Source: Streptomyces sp. NBC_01454 (GTDB lineage Bacteria; Actinomycetota; Actinomycetes; Streptomycetales; Streptomycetaceae). From it: a DNA stretch of 64,000 nt. The notes under the pieces are model-generated. The model saw only the letters and a program-made list of their open reading frames with translations, was not told where the DNA came from and did not search any database. Where the stretch lies: positions 434,001 to 498,000 of the forward strand of contig NZ_CP109461.1 in the NCBI RefSeq assembly GCF_036227565.1, written 5' to 3'. The position numbers and the translations under genes are program-made. Of this stretch, positions 33,860 through 42,278 are shown piece by piece (positions within the stretch are counted from its first letter, which is position 1; each line of letters begins with the position of its first letter).

Positions 33860-35182
33860 CTACTTCCCGGGGCGTCCGAGCTGGTGGACGGTCCAACCCG
33901 TCGCGCGCCAGGGCTCGGGGTCGAGGGTGGTACGGCAGTCGACGAGCAGGGGGTTGGCCGGGCGGTCCACCAGGGCGTGGGGGTTGGCCTGCTGGTACTC
34001 CGGCCACTCGGTGGCCAGGACGACGATGTCGGCGCCGTCGAGGGAGCCGGCCAGGTCGTCGGTGTAGTCCAGCTCTGGGTTGCGGACCATCGCCGTGGGC
34101 ACGGCCTGCGGATCGTGAATGGTGACGGTGGCGCCGGCCTGCTGAAGGGCCTGGGACAGGGCGAGGGCTGGGGATTCACGTACGTCGTTGGTGCCGGGCT
34201 TGAACGCGGCGCCCCACACGGTGATCCGGGAGCTCTTGATAGGGCGGTCGCCCAGGGCGCGGGTGATGAGGCCCAGGGCCACGGTGGTGCGGCTCTCGTT
34301 GATCTCCTCGGCGGCGCGGAGGAGGGCCGCGGCCTGTTCGGCGCCGAGCTGCCGGGCGGAGGCGGTGAAGGCGCGGACGTCCTTGGGGAGGCAGCCGCCG
34401 CCGTACCCGATGCCGGGCCGCATGCCGCCGCTGCCAATTCGGGGGTCGATGCCGAGGATGTCCACGATCTGGGAGACGTCGCCGCCCGCGGCCTCGCACA
34501 TGTCGGCGACGGCGTTGATGTAGCTGATCTTCAAGCCGAGGAAGGTGTTCGCGGCGCCTTTGGCCAACTCGGCGGTCTGCGGGTCGCAGACGAACAGCGG
34601 AATGCCCGCGTCCAGGATGCCGGCGTACACCGCGCGGATCGCCTTCTCGCCCTCCGCGGTCGAGACACCGGCGATGAGCCGGTCCGGGCGGAGGGTGTCC
34701 TCGACGGCGTGGCCTTCGCGCAGGAACTCCGGGTTCCATACGACGTCGACCTGGTCTCCAACGGGGGCCAGGCGCTGAGCAAGGGCGGTGACCTGGATGG
34801 TGGTGCCGACGGTGACGGTGGACTTCCCGACGATCGTGCACGCCTTGTCGAGGTGGGGGGCGAGCTGCCGGATCGCGCCGAAGACCTGTGCGGTGTCGTA
34901 GGAGCGGCCGTCGGCGTCGATGGGGGTGCCGACGCCGATGAAGTGCAGCTCGGCGAAGTCGGCGGCCTCGCGGATGTCGGTGGTGAAGCGCAGACGTCCG
35001 CTCTGGGTGTGGCGGGCGAGCAGTTCCGGCAGGCCGATCTCGTAAATGGGGCATTCGCCGGCGTTGAGTCGATCGACCTTGGCCTGGTCGACGTCCACGC
35101 CGATGACCTCGTGGCCGAGTTCAGCCATCGCCGCAGCGTGCGGGATGCCGAGGTGACCGCAGCCGATCACAGAAACACGCAT
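33860..35182 (-). CDS. ugd: UDP-glucose/GDP-mannose-type 6-dehydrogenase
   Basis: The ATG at 35182 is preceded by AAGGACG. The 440-residue protein has the N-terminal NAD loop VIGCGHLGIPHAAAMAELGH, the GTPIDADG and GKSTVTVGTT motifs, and KGAANTFLGLKISYINA for the linker helix. The catalytic cysteine lies in GIGYGGGCLPKDVRAF, and a C-terminal domain carries WGAAFKPGTNDVRESPAL. These enzymes oxidise a nucleotide sugar at C6 to the uronate with 2 NAD+. The genes upstream on the same strand encode an aminotransferase and a sirtuin-like protein. An 11-bp hairpin just upstream may limit read-through. Confidence 0.92.
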   Translation of the reverse strand: MRVSVIGCGHLGIPHAAAMAELGHEVIGVDVDQAKVDRLNAGECPIYEIGLPELLARHTQSGRLRFTTDIREAADFAELHFIGVGTPIDADGRSYDTAQVFGAIRQLAPHLDKACTIVGKSTVTVGTTIQVTALAQRLAPVGDQVDVVWNPEFLREGHAVEDTLRPDRLIAGVSTAEGEKAIRAVYAGILDAGIPLFVCDPQTAELAKGAANTFLGLKISYINAVADMCEAAGGDVSQIVDILGIDPRIGSGGMRPGIGYGGGCLPKDVRAFTASARQLGAEQAAALLRAAEEINESRTTVALGLITRALGDRPIKSSRITVWGAAFKPGTNDVRESPALALSQALQQAGATVTIHDPQAVPTAMVRNPELDYTDDLAGSLDGADIVVLATEWPEYQQANPHALVDRPANPLLVDCRTTLDPEPWRATGWTVHQLGRPGK

Positions 35183-35204
35183 TGCAGGTCGTCCTTGTCT
35201 AGTC

Positions 35205-35232
35205 GGGGGCACACCAACTTCGGTGTGCCCCC
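35205..35232 (-). terminator. Hairpin between aminotransferase and dehydrogenase genes
   Basis: A perfect 11-bp stem (GGGGGCACACC / GGTGTGCCCCC) with a 6-base loop lies in the 164-bp gap upstream of the dehydrogenase. It is either a terminator of the aminotransferase transcript or an attenuator. Confidence 0.7.
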
Positions 35233-35346
35233 TGACGCTATCGGTTGGCGAGTAGGACCCAAGTCGGGTCGCTCGTAGGTTCGTTGGAGTGTTCGAGTCG
35301 GTGGTACGGGGCGATCGGGACACCGGCCTCGGTGGCGGCCGAGGGT

Positions 35347-36639
35347 TCAGCCCACGACCTGCAGCGCGCCGGACAGGGCGGTGATCAGGAACTCGATGTC
35401 GTCGTCCGTCGACGTCAGCGGGGGCGCGACGACGAGCCCTTCGCTCTTGGGCTCTCCGGCTCCGGTGAACGGGTAGAAGAACACCCCGCGTTCCTCCGCG
35501 GCCTTCATCACGGGCCAGAGCTGTCCCGGGGTGACCTCCACCCCGTAGAGGAAGCCCCGGCCGCGCACGTCCTGCACTGGTCCGACGCCGTTCAGCGACG
35601 TCATGGCCTCCGCGAGGCGTTCGCCGCGCGCTGCGAAGGCGGTGAAGTCCATCTCCTCCAGCTCGTCGAGGACGCCCAGGCACGCGGCCGCCATGAGGGG
35701 ATGGGTGGCCATGGTGCCCATCGCGGGCAGCGGGTCGGCGTCCTCGTGCCGGATCCACCGGGCCATCTCAGGGGACACCAGCACCGCGCCGACGCTCGTG
35801 TATCCGGCGCCCAGCCCCTTGGACAGGATCACGATGTCGGGCTCGCAACCGTCCCAGTGGTGGCTGGCGAGCGGTGTCCCCGTGCGCCACATCCCGGTCA
35901 GCACCTCGTCGTGGATCACGAGGACGTCCCGCTCCTGGCAGACCTCCGAGACCCGCTGGAGGTAGCCGTCGGGCGGCACGAAGGCTCCGCCCGTGGTTCC
36001 GTTGATGGGCTCGATCAGCACAGCGGCGACGTTCTCGGCACCGCGGCGATCGATCTCCCTCGCGATCTCGTCGGCGCACGAGGCGTCACAGCCGCGGCCC
36101 TCGTGGGCATGCGTCGGCGGGTAGGGCGCCGGGAAGCCCGGACCGAGGCCGAGCGCGTCCTCCGGGCGCGGCCTGCGGGCGTGGTTACCTGCGAGCGCGA
36201 GGGTCATCGCCGACATCCCGTGGTAGCTCAACGTCGACGTCAGGATGTCCCCGCGCAGCTTGCCGTCACGCACCCGGGTGATGTTCCGCGCCAGGCCCAC
36301 GGCCACCTCGACGCCGAGCGTCCCGCACGTGGTCAGCGCCACGGAGTCGTCCGGGCGGCCCACTGCGCGGCACAGACGATCCATCAGCTCCATCTGGATG
36401 TGGGGCTGGACGACAGCGGCGCCGCCGAAGGAGTAGCGGAAGAACTGCTTGTCGATCCGGACATGGACCTTGGGGCTGCTCTGACCCACGTTGGTGCAGA
36501 GCAGTCCACTCGATCCGTCGAAGATCCGGGTGCCGCCGACACAGTGAAGCCAGGGTCCATTCGACCCCACGACCTCGAAGTCCGGCATGGGCCGGGATGA
36601 CGTCAGCAGCCGCCCACGGCTCTGCGCGTACGAGTCCAC
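35347..36639 (-). CDS. Class III PLP-dependent aminotransferase
   Basis: I prefer the GTG at 36639 (VDSYAQSRGRLL) because GAAGGGA lies about 9 bases upstream; the GTG at 36669 is an alternative. The product has about 430 residues. Fold-type I signatures are in order: GTRIFDGSSGLLCTNVGQSS, TTCGTLGVEVAVGLAR, STLSYHGMSAMTLALAG, AAVLIEPINGTTGGAF, the cofactor Asp in VIHDEVLTGMW and the Schiff-base Lys in ILSKGLGAGYTSVGAV. Class III enzymes transfer terminal amino groups of ornithine, GABA, diamino acids or keto sugars. It follows the sirtuin-like gene on the same strand (84 bp) and is probably in its operon. Confidence 0.88.
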   Translation of the reverse strand: MDSYAQSRGRLLTSSRPMPDFEVVGSNGPWLHCVGGTRIFDGSSGLLCTNVGQSSPKVHVRIDKQFFRYSFGGAAVVQPHIQMELMDRLCRAVGRPDDSVALTTCGTLGVEVAVGLARNITRVRDGKLRGDILTSTLSYHGMSAMTLALAGNHARRPRPEDALGLGPGFPAPYPPTHAHEGRGCDASCADEIAREIDRRGAENVAAVLIEPINGTTGGAFVPPDGYLQRVSEVCQERDVLVIHDEVLTGMWRTGTPLASHHWDGCEPDIVILSKGLGAGYTSVGAVLVSPEMARWIRHEDADPLPAMGTMATHPLMAAACLGVLDELEEMDFTAFAARGERLAEAMTSLNGVGPVQDVRGRGFLYGVEVTPGQLWPVMKAAEERGVFFYPFTGAGEPKSEGLVVAPPLTSTDDDIEFLITALSGALQVVG

Positions 36640-36722
36640 TCTGGGGAGTCCCTTCTCGGGTGTGCTCACGGGGAGCGGGGCCGCGCACGAGTGCCGTGCG
36701 CGGCCCCGGGGAACCGTGCCGG

Positions 36723-37982
36723 TCAGACAGCGGCCTGGGCGGGGACGGGCGTGTTCATGCCGAGCTGGCGGCACAGCTCGACGAGCGTCGGGATGGCCTC
36801 GGCCTTCACGATCACGTCGCCGTCCTGCGGGCCCTCCAGCGGGTAGGGCATGTACTCGCCAAACTCCTCCAGGCCCTCGGTGTCGACGAAGAAGACCTTC
36901 ATGCCGCGCTCGCGAGCCCGCTTCGCGACCGACCGCCGGTCGGCGTGCAGGCCGATGATCAGGAGTGCCTTCGCCTCGGGGTGGAACGGCGCGGGCGGGA
37001 TCTTCTGGTCGTAGCGGCGCACGAAGTGCTCCTGGAGCCCGGCCCGCGCGGCGAGCAGGTCGAAGTTGTGCTGGAGCACGGGGCCGACGAAGTGCCCGGC
37101 GTCGTGCAGGGCCTTGAGCGCATGGTGCGCGGCCGTCGGCTCGGCGAGGAAGCTCTTGCGGAACATCGTGACCAGCTCGTCCGCCTTCGCCGTGGCGTCG
37201 AGCAGCATCTCCCGTACGAGGGTGTCCTTCGGCGGGCTCAGGACGAACGGGTGCGTCTGCTTCATGACGTTGTCGGTCCGCTCGGTGACCCGGTACGCCT
37301 GGTGCAGGAAGTGCAGCGGCGGCACCCCGGCCTCGACGCTGGTGCCGCAGCCGATCTCAACCTGGAACGGCAGGTACTCCGACAGCTCGCTCAGGTCGTC
37401 GGCGTAGGTCGGGTTGCCGCGTTCGTCCTTGATGCGGATGCCGCCTGCCAGGACGTTCCACGGCATCTGTCGCACAGTGCGCGTCACCTCGAAGTCCTCG
37501 GAGACGAACACGACGTCGAGCGAGCAGAACCCGGCCGGCGTTGCCCGCGAGGCCCGCTCGTCCTGCGGGTGGCTGTCGTACGAGATGACGTTGACGCGCA
37601 GGTCGCCCTTCGACCACAGGGTGTCGTCGATCTGCCGCCAGCCGCCCTCGGTGAGCCAGGAGCGCACGTTGTCGCGGTACTCGTCGATCTCGGCTTTCGG
37701 GGCGAGAACCGACGTGTACAGGTACAGCTCCGCGAGGACGAGGCGCGGCACGGGGTACGTGTAGTCGAGGTCGTACCGGTAGCGGTAGTGCACGATGCGG
37801 CGGCGGCCGTTCTCGTCCTCGGACCAGCCGGACTGCACGGCGTTCGCCGGGTCCTGCGTCCTGCGCCAGATACCCTCTTCGATCGCCCGGGGCCGCTCGT
37901 GTCCGGCGCCGGCGAAGTGCTTCTCCCAGGTTGCTACCTGGGCGTCGTCGAGCTGTTCGATCACGGGATGGGGAAGGAACAT
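36723..37982 (-). CDS. Sirtuin-like (SIR2-fold) protein with an extra N-terminal domain
   Basis: This codes for 419 residues starting at the ATG at 37982. The N-terminal ~210 residues are an unrecognised domain (LDYTYPVPRLVLAELYLYTS). The second half carries sirtuin landmarks: EIGCGTSVEAGVPPLHFLH in place of GAGISAESGIPxF, a TQNIDxLHxxAG-like VLQHNFDLLAARAGL, and a final Rossmann strand ALLIIGLHADRRSVAKRARE with VFFVDTEG. The catalytic His position and zinc cysteines of classic sirtuins are not seen, so this is a divergent NAD-binding SIR2-like protein whose activity may be NAD hydrolysis rather than deacetylation. It heads the minus-strand operon with the aminotransferase. Confidence 0.7.
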   Translation of the reverse strand: MFLPHPVIEQLDDAQVATWEKHFAGAGHERPRAIEEGIWRRTQDPANAVQSGWSEDENGRRRIVHYRYRYDLDYTYPVPRLVLAELYLYTSVLAPKAEIDEYRDNVRSWLTEGGWRQIDDTLWSKGDLRVNVISYDSHPQDERASRATPAGFCSLDVVFVSEDFEVTRTVRQMPWNVLAGGIRIKDERGNPTYADDLSELSEYLPFQVEIGCGTSVEAGVPPLHFLHQAYRVTERTDNVMKQTHPFVLSPPKDTLVREMLLDATAKADELVTMFRKSFLAEPTAAHHALKALHDAGHFVGPVLQHNFDLLAARAGLQEHFVRRYDQKIPPAPFHPEAKALLIIGLHADRRSVAKRARERGMKVFFVDTEGLEEFGEYMPYPLEGPQDGDVIVKAEAIPTLVELCRQLGMNTPVPAQAAV

Positions 37983-38225
37983 CTCGTCCTCCTAGTGAGC
38001 GGCGATGGGATAGCGCGTGCTTCCCGGCCAGGCGCGGCTGCTGAATCAGCGCGGGGAGAGGCTGTCGGATGTGCGGTGCCTGACCGCACCCGGCCGGGAA
38101 GGTGGAGCCCACCCCTCGTCCTGCGCCATGTAGCGGGCAGGTCGTGCCCAGCAGCAGGCCGGGGGCGCGCTCACCAGCACACAGCGCCCAGCACGGCCGC
38201 GGCAGAGGGGACCGGAGAGAACGTT

Positions 38226-38266
38226 GAGAATTTCGCGGCGAGAGCGAGAAAAGCCGAGAATTCGCG
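38226..38266. promoter_or_regulatory. Paired direct repeat in the divergent promoter region
   Basis: GAGAATTTCGCG (38226-38237) and GAGAATTCGCG (38256-38266) are spaced 30 bases start to start, about three helical turns. They lie in the 317-bp gap between the divergent sirtuin-like operon and the TPR regulator gene. They are candidates for operators of that regulator. Confidence 0.45.
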
Positions 38267-38299
38267 CCCCACACAGGAGATCTGACGTAGCGTCCGGGC

Positions 38300-39742
38300 G
38301 TGATGCCCCTCCGCGACGCGACGTCGGCGGACGCCGGGTCGGCGCCCGCGCCCCCCTCGAACCAGGTCCTGGCCGCCGCCCTCCGGGCAGCCCGGTGGAC
38401 ACCCCGTGATCTCGTCCGGGCCCTCAACCCCCGCCTGGAAGCCGCCGGCCAGCCCACCTTGCACCTGACAGCCGGCCGGGCCTGGCTCAACGGCACCAGG
38501 CCCCGCTCCGCGACTGTGCGCCGGCTCGCGGCCACCGTCCTCACCGAGGCCACCGGCGAACCCTTCAAGGCCGCGGACCTCTGGGGAGAGCCCGACGCGG
38601 GCGGCGCGACGGCCGAGAAGACCGCCACCGACGACCTCGTCGGCCGCCGCTCGGTCGCCGACGTCCTGGCCACCGCCACCGCGTGGACCGCCACCGACCC
38701 GCAAGAGCAGGCCATCCTCCACCCGGCAGGCGACAGCCAGCTCCTGAGCGCCGTCTGGGACGCCACCCGGCAAAGCCCGCTGCGCACCGCCGCACCGGGC
38801 ACCCAGGAGCAGGTCCTGCCCGCGTTCGTCGACGTCCTCGAAGGCCACCTCGGCCGCCTGCGGCGGCTGGACGACACCGCCGGAGGCGGAGCCCTGTCCC
38901 AGCGGTACGTGCGCATCGAACTCGCCGGCGTCCTCGACCTGGTCCGCAGCAGCAGCTACACCACCGACGTCGGCACCCGCCTCCTCGCCACCGCCAGCGG
39001 CATGGCCCAGCTCAGTGGGTGGATGGCCTTCGACGCCGACCTCCACGCGGCCGCCCAGCGCTACCAGCTCCTCGCGATCCGCCTCGCCCGCGCCGCCGGC
39101 GACACCACCACGGTCGCCAACGTCTTAGGCATGCTGGCCTACCAGCACGCCGCGACCAGCAAGCCCGCCGCCGCCCTGCGCTACGCCGAAGCCGCCGTCG
39201 ACCACACCGCCCGCAGCAGCCCCGTCGTCCGCGCCCGCGCCTGGGGCCGCATGGCCACCGCCCACGCCGCCGCCGGCGACATCAGCGCCTTCCGGGACGC
39301 CACCGACCGCTGCCGGACCCTCCTGGAACACCGCCGCGACGACGACCCTCCCTCCCTGTACTACTTCACCCCCGAACAGGTCTCCGCCGAGGCCGGCCAC
39401 GCCCTCGTCGAACTCGCCGCCACCAACTCCGCCCACACCAGACGCCTGCTCGCCGAAGCGACCACGCTCCTGTCCCCCCTCACCGACCACGGCCCCACCA
39501 GCGGATTCCCCCGCTCCGCCCTCCTCCACGGCATCCACCTCGCGCACGCCCACCTCCTCGCCCGCGACCCCGAAGCCACCGCAGCCACCCTCCTGCAACT
39601 CGCCGACCGGGTACCCGACGTGCAGTCCATCCGCTGCCGCAACCTCCTGCGCCGGATCCGCCGCTCCGCCGGCGCCCGCATGCGCGCACGGGACGGCGCC
39701 CGTGCGCTCACCGCCGTCGACAGGGCACTATCGGCTTCATGA
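38300..39742 (+). CDS. TPR-containing XRE-like transcriptional regulator
   Basis: The GTG at 38300 (or the ATG three bases on) gives about 480 residues. Residues ~20-90 look like a helix-turn-helix-type domain common in streptomycete regulators (LRAARWTPRDLVRALNPRLE, LHLTAGRAWLNGTRPRSATV). The rest is alpha-helical with TPR-like repeats (LRYAEAAVDHTARSSPVVRA, AWGRMATAHAAAGDISAFRD, LLAEATTLLSPLTDHGP). This layout resembles NsdA-type regulators. It is divergent from the sirtuin/aminotransferase operon and overlaps the GNAT gene (ATGA), so it probably controls this cluster. No clear Shine-Dalgarno sequence is close to the start. Confidence 0.75.
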   Translation: MMPLRDATSADAGSAPAPPSNQVLAAALRAARWTPRDLVRALNPRLEAAGQPTLHLTAGRAWLNGTRPRSATVRRLAATVLTEATGEPFKAADLWGEPDAGGATAEKTATDDLVGRRSVADVLATATAWTATDPQEQAILHPAGDSQLLSAVWDATRQSPLRTAAPGTQEQVLPAFVDVLEGHLGRLRRLDDTAGGGALSQRYVRIELAGVLDLVRSSSYTTDVGTRLLATASGMAQLSGWMAFDADLHAAAQRYQLLAIRLARAAGDTTTVANVLGMLAYQHAATSKPAAALRYAEAAVDHTARSSPVVRARAWGRMATAHAAAGDISAFRDATDRCRTLLEHRRDDDPPSLYYFTPEQVSAEAGHALVELAATNSAHTRRLLAEATTLLSPLTDHGPTSGFPRSALLHGIHLAHAHLLARDPEATAATLLQLADRVPDVQSIRCRNLLRRIRRSAGARMRARDGARALTAVDRALSAS

Positions 39743-40260
39743 CCTCCGTGCCCACCGCCCCCGACGCCCCAGCCGCGATATGCCCGACGCCCTCCATGAC
39801 CGCCGCACCCTACGACCACCCGGACGCCCGCCGCCTGACCCAGGCCCTACGCGCCGAACAGCTCGGCCTGTACGGCTTCGCCGACGACCCGGACACCACC
39901 CCCGAGGCGGACTTCGACCCGCCCCACGGCCTGTTCCTCATCGCCCACCTCGGCGAAGAGGCGGTCGGGTGCGGAGGCGTACGCCTCCTCGACGAGCACA
40001 CTGCAGAGATCAAACGGATGTACGTCTCCGGTGACGCCCGCGGCCACGGAATCGGCCGGTACCTCCTCGAACACCTCGAACGGCACGCTGCCAGCCGCGG
40101 CGCAACGCGGGTCATGCTGGAGACCGGACGGCGCAACACCGCCGCCCTGGCCCTCTACCACCGCACCGGTTACCGGCCCTGCCCCTCCTACGTCGCCGGA
40201 CGCGACCACCGAGTCAACCGGGCCATGACCAAGCCCCTCGGCAGCAGCTCACCGCGATAG
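39739..40260 (+). CDS. GNAT-family N-acetyltransferase
   Basis: The ATG at 39739 overlaps the regulator stop; an internal ATG at 39796 is also possible. The 173-residue protein has a normal GNAT core: GLFLIAHLGEEAVGCGGVRL, EIKRMYVSGDARGHGIGRYL (with the acetyl-CoA loop RGHGIG), LETGRRNTAALALYHRTGY and the end strand VAGRDHRVNRAM. Substrate unknown; proximity to an aminotransferase and a deacetylase suggests an amine made in the cluster. Its 3' end overlaps the convergent PIG-L remnant by 12 bp. Confidence 0.85.
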   Translation: MTSVPTAPDAPAAICPTPSMTAAPYDHPDARRLTQALRAEQLGLYGFADDPDTTPEADFDPPHGLFLIAHLGEEAVGCGGVRLLDEHTAEIKRMYVSGDARGHGIGRYLLEHLERHAASRGATRVMLETGRRNTAALALYHRTGYRPCPSYVAGRDHRVNRAMTKPLGSSSPR

Positions 40261-40698
40261 CCGGAGGACCGCCCCGTCCGGCGCCGGCCTCCTGCCAAGG
40301 AGGGTGAAGTACTCCGTCGCGATGATCGACTCCCGTTCTGCTGCGGGAAGCCGGGACAGGATTCCGGGAAGGGGCCGCTCCCGCGCCGCTTCGCTGCGGT
40401 GCGCCAAGATCGCGGCCAACTTCCGGTCCATGCAGTCGCTCACGTCGACCGTCTCGGTGACGTGCTCGTCCGGCACGCTGAGCGCCGCCTTGCCGACCCG
40501 CGTCAACAGCACACTCAGTTCGCCCACCCCCGAATCCGGGTGCGTCGCGGCGTACAACGCATCGGGCTGCCACGGAGCCCCGGCCTGCGGGTAGAGGTGT
40601 TCCAGGCCCGCGGCGTGGAACGCCAACAAGGTCGCCTGGTGGGTGCGGCGGTGGTCCGGGTGGCCGGTCAGTTGGCCGTAGGCGTCGTGGGTGACGAC
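40249..40698 (-). pseudogene. C-terminal half of a split PIG-L (LmbE) deacetylase
   Basis: Reading leftward from the element junction at 40698: VVTHDAYGQLTGHPDHRRTH, with the third metal-site HPDH, then ATLLAFHAAGLEHLYPQAG and a normal C-terminus ending at 40249. This is the second half of a zinc N-acetylglucosaminyl/mycothiol-type deacetylase. The first half (HPDDE) lies at 48706-48996 on the opposite strand. Both halves share GTCGTC at the break and face TTCCCTG outward, so the gene was interrupted by the recombinase element and then rearranged. Confidence 0.8.
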
Positions 40699-40705
40699 TT
40701 CCCTG
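40699..40705. other. Element end (att-like junction, left)
   Basis: TTCCCTG directly follows the PIG-L target sequence (GTGACGAC on the plus strand). The same heptamer follows GTCGTC at 48997-49003. The next ~25 bases are also similar between the two junctions (GATGCTTGAGTGAGTTCAAG and GTCAAGTTCTTGTGTTCAGC). They look like the two terminal inverted repeats of the recombinase-trio element. Confidence 0.65.
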
Positions 40706-40742
40706 ATGCTTGAGTGAGTTCAAGCGTCAGGAAGGACCGTAG

Positions 40743-42278
40743 TTGAGTACGTGGCAAGTAGTGCGGGTACCGGATGCAGGCCGGTGGGGGACACTCCCTG
40801 CTGAGGGGGTTCTGGGGGTACGGGAGCTGCCGGAGGCGGTGGCCCGGATCGGGCTCAAGCCGGGTGACCCGGTGTTCGTGAGGCCCGACGGAATGGTCGA
40901 TGCGGGGCTTCTGGATTTCGTCCGTTCGAACGAATTCCGGAGTATGCAGCGTGAGTCGAAACGGAACTACTCGACGGATATCCGTCTGTTGCTTGTTTTC
41001 CTGTCCTCGCGGGATGTCGAGTGGTGGGAGGCGACGCAGCAGGATCTGGATGATTTCCGGGACTGGCGGTGTGAGGCACAGGAGAACCCAGAGCGGATCA
41101 GCGGGACGAAGTGGGACCGGGAGGCGGCGGCGTTCACCAAGCTGTTCCGGTGGGGGAAGGTGCGTCCGCTGCCGGTGGACGTGTCGCGGCGGGAGGACCG
41201 GGCGGCGGACTCGGTCAGCTCGCGGGTGTCGTGGCTGACGCCGCGAACGTGGGGCCTGTGGTCGGACATCGGCCTGCGCGGCCACGCGCGCGGCGGCCTC
41301 CCGGCGCCGGGGTGGGACTCGCGGACGGAGCTACGGAACACGGGATTCGTCCAACTGCTGCTCTCTTCGGCTCTCCGAAGGCAGGAAGGTGGGTCGCTGC
41401 TGACGTTCGAGCTGCCTACCCAGCGGCTACAGCACGGCCGTTACTGCCACGGCCGGATCGCGGGGGCGGTGACGCGGTCGAAAAACAGCCGGGTGTTCTA
41501 CGCCTCGGTGGATGCAGTCGGCCAGGTTGAGGCGTACGTGCAGTCTGAGCGAGCCTGGGCCATCCAGCGAGCCCAGGCCGAGGGTCGCTATGAGCGGCTG
41601 CCGGTGATGCTGCTGATCACGCGGGTGACCGGCGGGTTGAAGCCGAAGGTCGAATGGGCCGACCGGAATGGGGCCATCGGTGAGCGGGAACTGAGCCGGC
41701 TCGGCTGGCGAGAGAGGCAGTCGTTGTTCCTGGAGGGACCGGAGGGGCCGGAGCCGGCCTATCTGTGGCTGACTGAGCAGGGCCTGCCGATGCCGCCCGA
41801 TCGGTGGAACGGGGTGTTCAGGACGGCGAACCTGCGTTGCGAGAGGGTCCTGCTCACCGAGAAGGAACGGAAGATCAACCGAGACTTCCGGCTGGCGGAC
41901 GTCCGAGGCAAGAGCCCGTACGTAACCCCGCACTCGGCCCGGCATTCAGCGGCGCTCTATCTGCTGATCGTGCTGAACCAGCTGGTGGAGACCCGCTACG
42001 GGCTGTCGAAGACGGAGAGGCGGGATTTCGCGTTGTTGTTCGGTGACCCGTGGTGGCTGGTGAAGACGATCCTTGGGCACGCGGACGTGGAGACGACGAA
42101 GCGGCACTATCTCGCGCCGGTCGCTCACCTGCAGCTGGAGTCGATCCTTGCCATGGCCGACAGCGCCGATGGTCAGAACGAGCATGTCGAGGATGTGGAC
42201 GGCGTCTTCGCGCGACTCGCCCGAGAGACGTCCGGGATCCAGGACATCGACGTCCTCCTCGGCGAGGTGGCCTCGTGA
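40743..42278 (+). CDS. Tyrosine recombinase A1 of a Tn554/RIT-type set
   Basis: The TTG at 40743 has AGGAAGGA about 6-9 bases upstream. The 511-residue protein has an N-terminal core-binding part (KRNYSTDIRLLLVFLSS) and a complete catalytic set: first Arg in SSALRRQEGGSLL, Lys in VTRSKNSRVFY, HxxRH in VTPHSARHSAALY, GH in ILGHADVETTKRHY, with that Tyr as nucleophile. It is about half identical to A2 over its length and more distantly related to A3. It overlaps the following gene B1 (GTGA). It is the first gene inside the element end next to the broken PIG-L gene. Confidence 0.88.
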   Translation: MSTWQVVRVPDAGRWGTLPAEGVLGVRELPEAVARIGLKPGDPVFVRPDGMVDAGLLDFVRSNEFRSMQRESKRNYSTDIRLLLVFLSSRDVEWWEATQQDLDDFRDWRCEAQENPERISGTKWDREAAAFTKLFRWGKVRPLPVDVSRREDRAADSVSSRVSWLTPRTWGLWSDIGLRGHARGGLPAPGWDSRTELRNTGFVQLLLSSALRRQEGGSLLTFELPTQRLQHGRYCHGRIAGAVTRSKNSRVFYASVDAVGQVEAYVQSERAWAIQRAQAEGRYERLPVMLLITRVTGGLKPKVEWADRNGAIGERELSRLGWRERQSLFLEGPEGPEPAYLWLTEQGLPMPPDRWNGVFRTANLRCERVLLTEKERKINRDFRLADVRGKSPYVTPHSARHSAALYLLIVLNQLVETRYGLSKTERRDFALLFGDPWWLVKTILGHADVETTKRHYLAPVAHLQLESILAMADSADGQNEHVEDVDGVFARLARETSGIQDIDVLLGEVAS

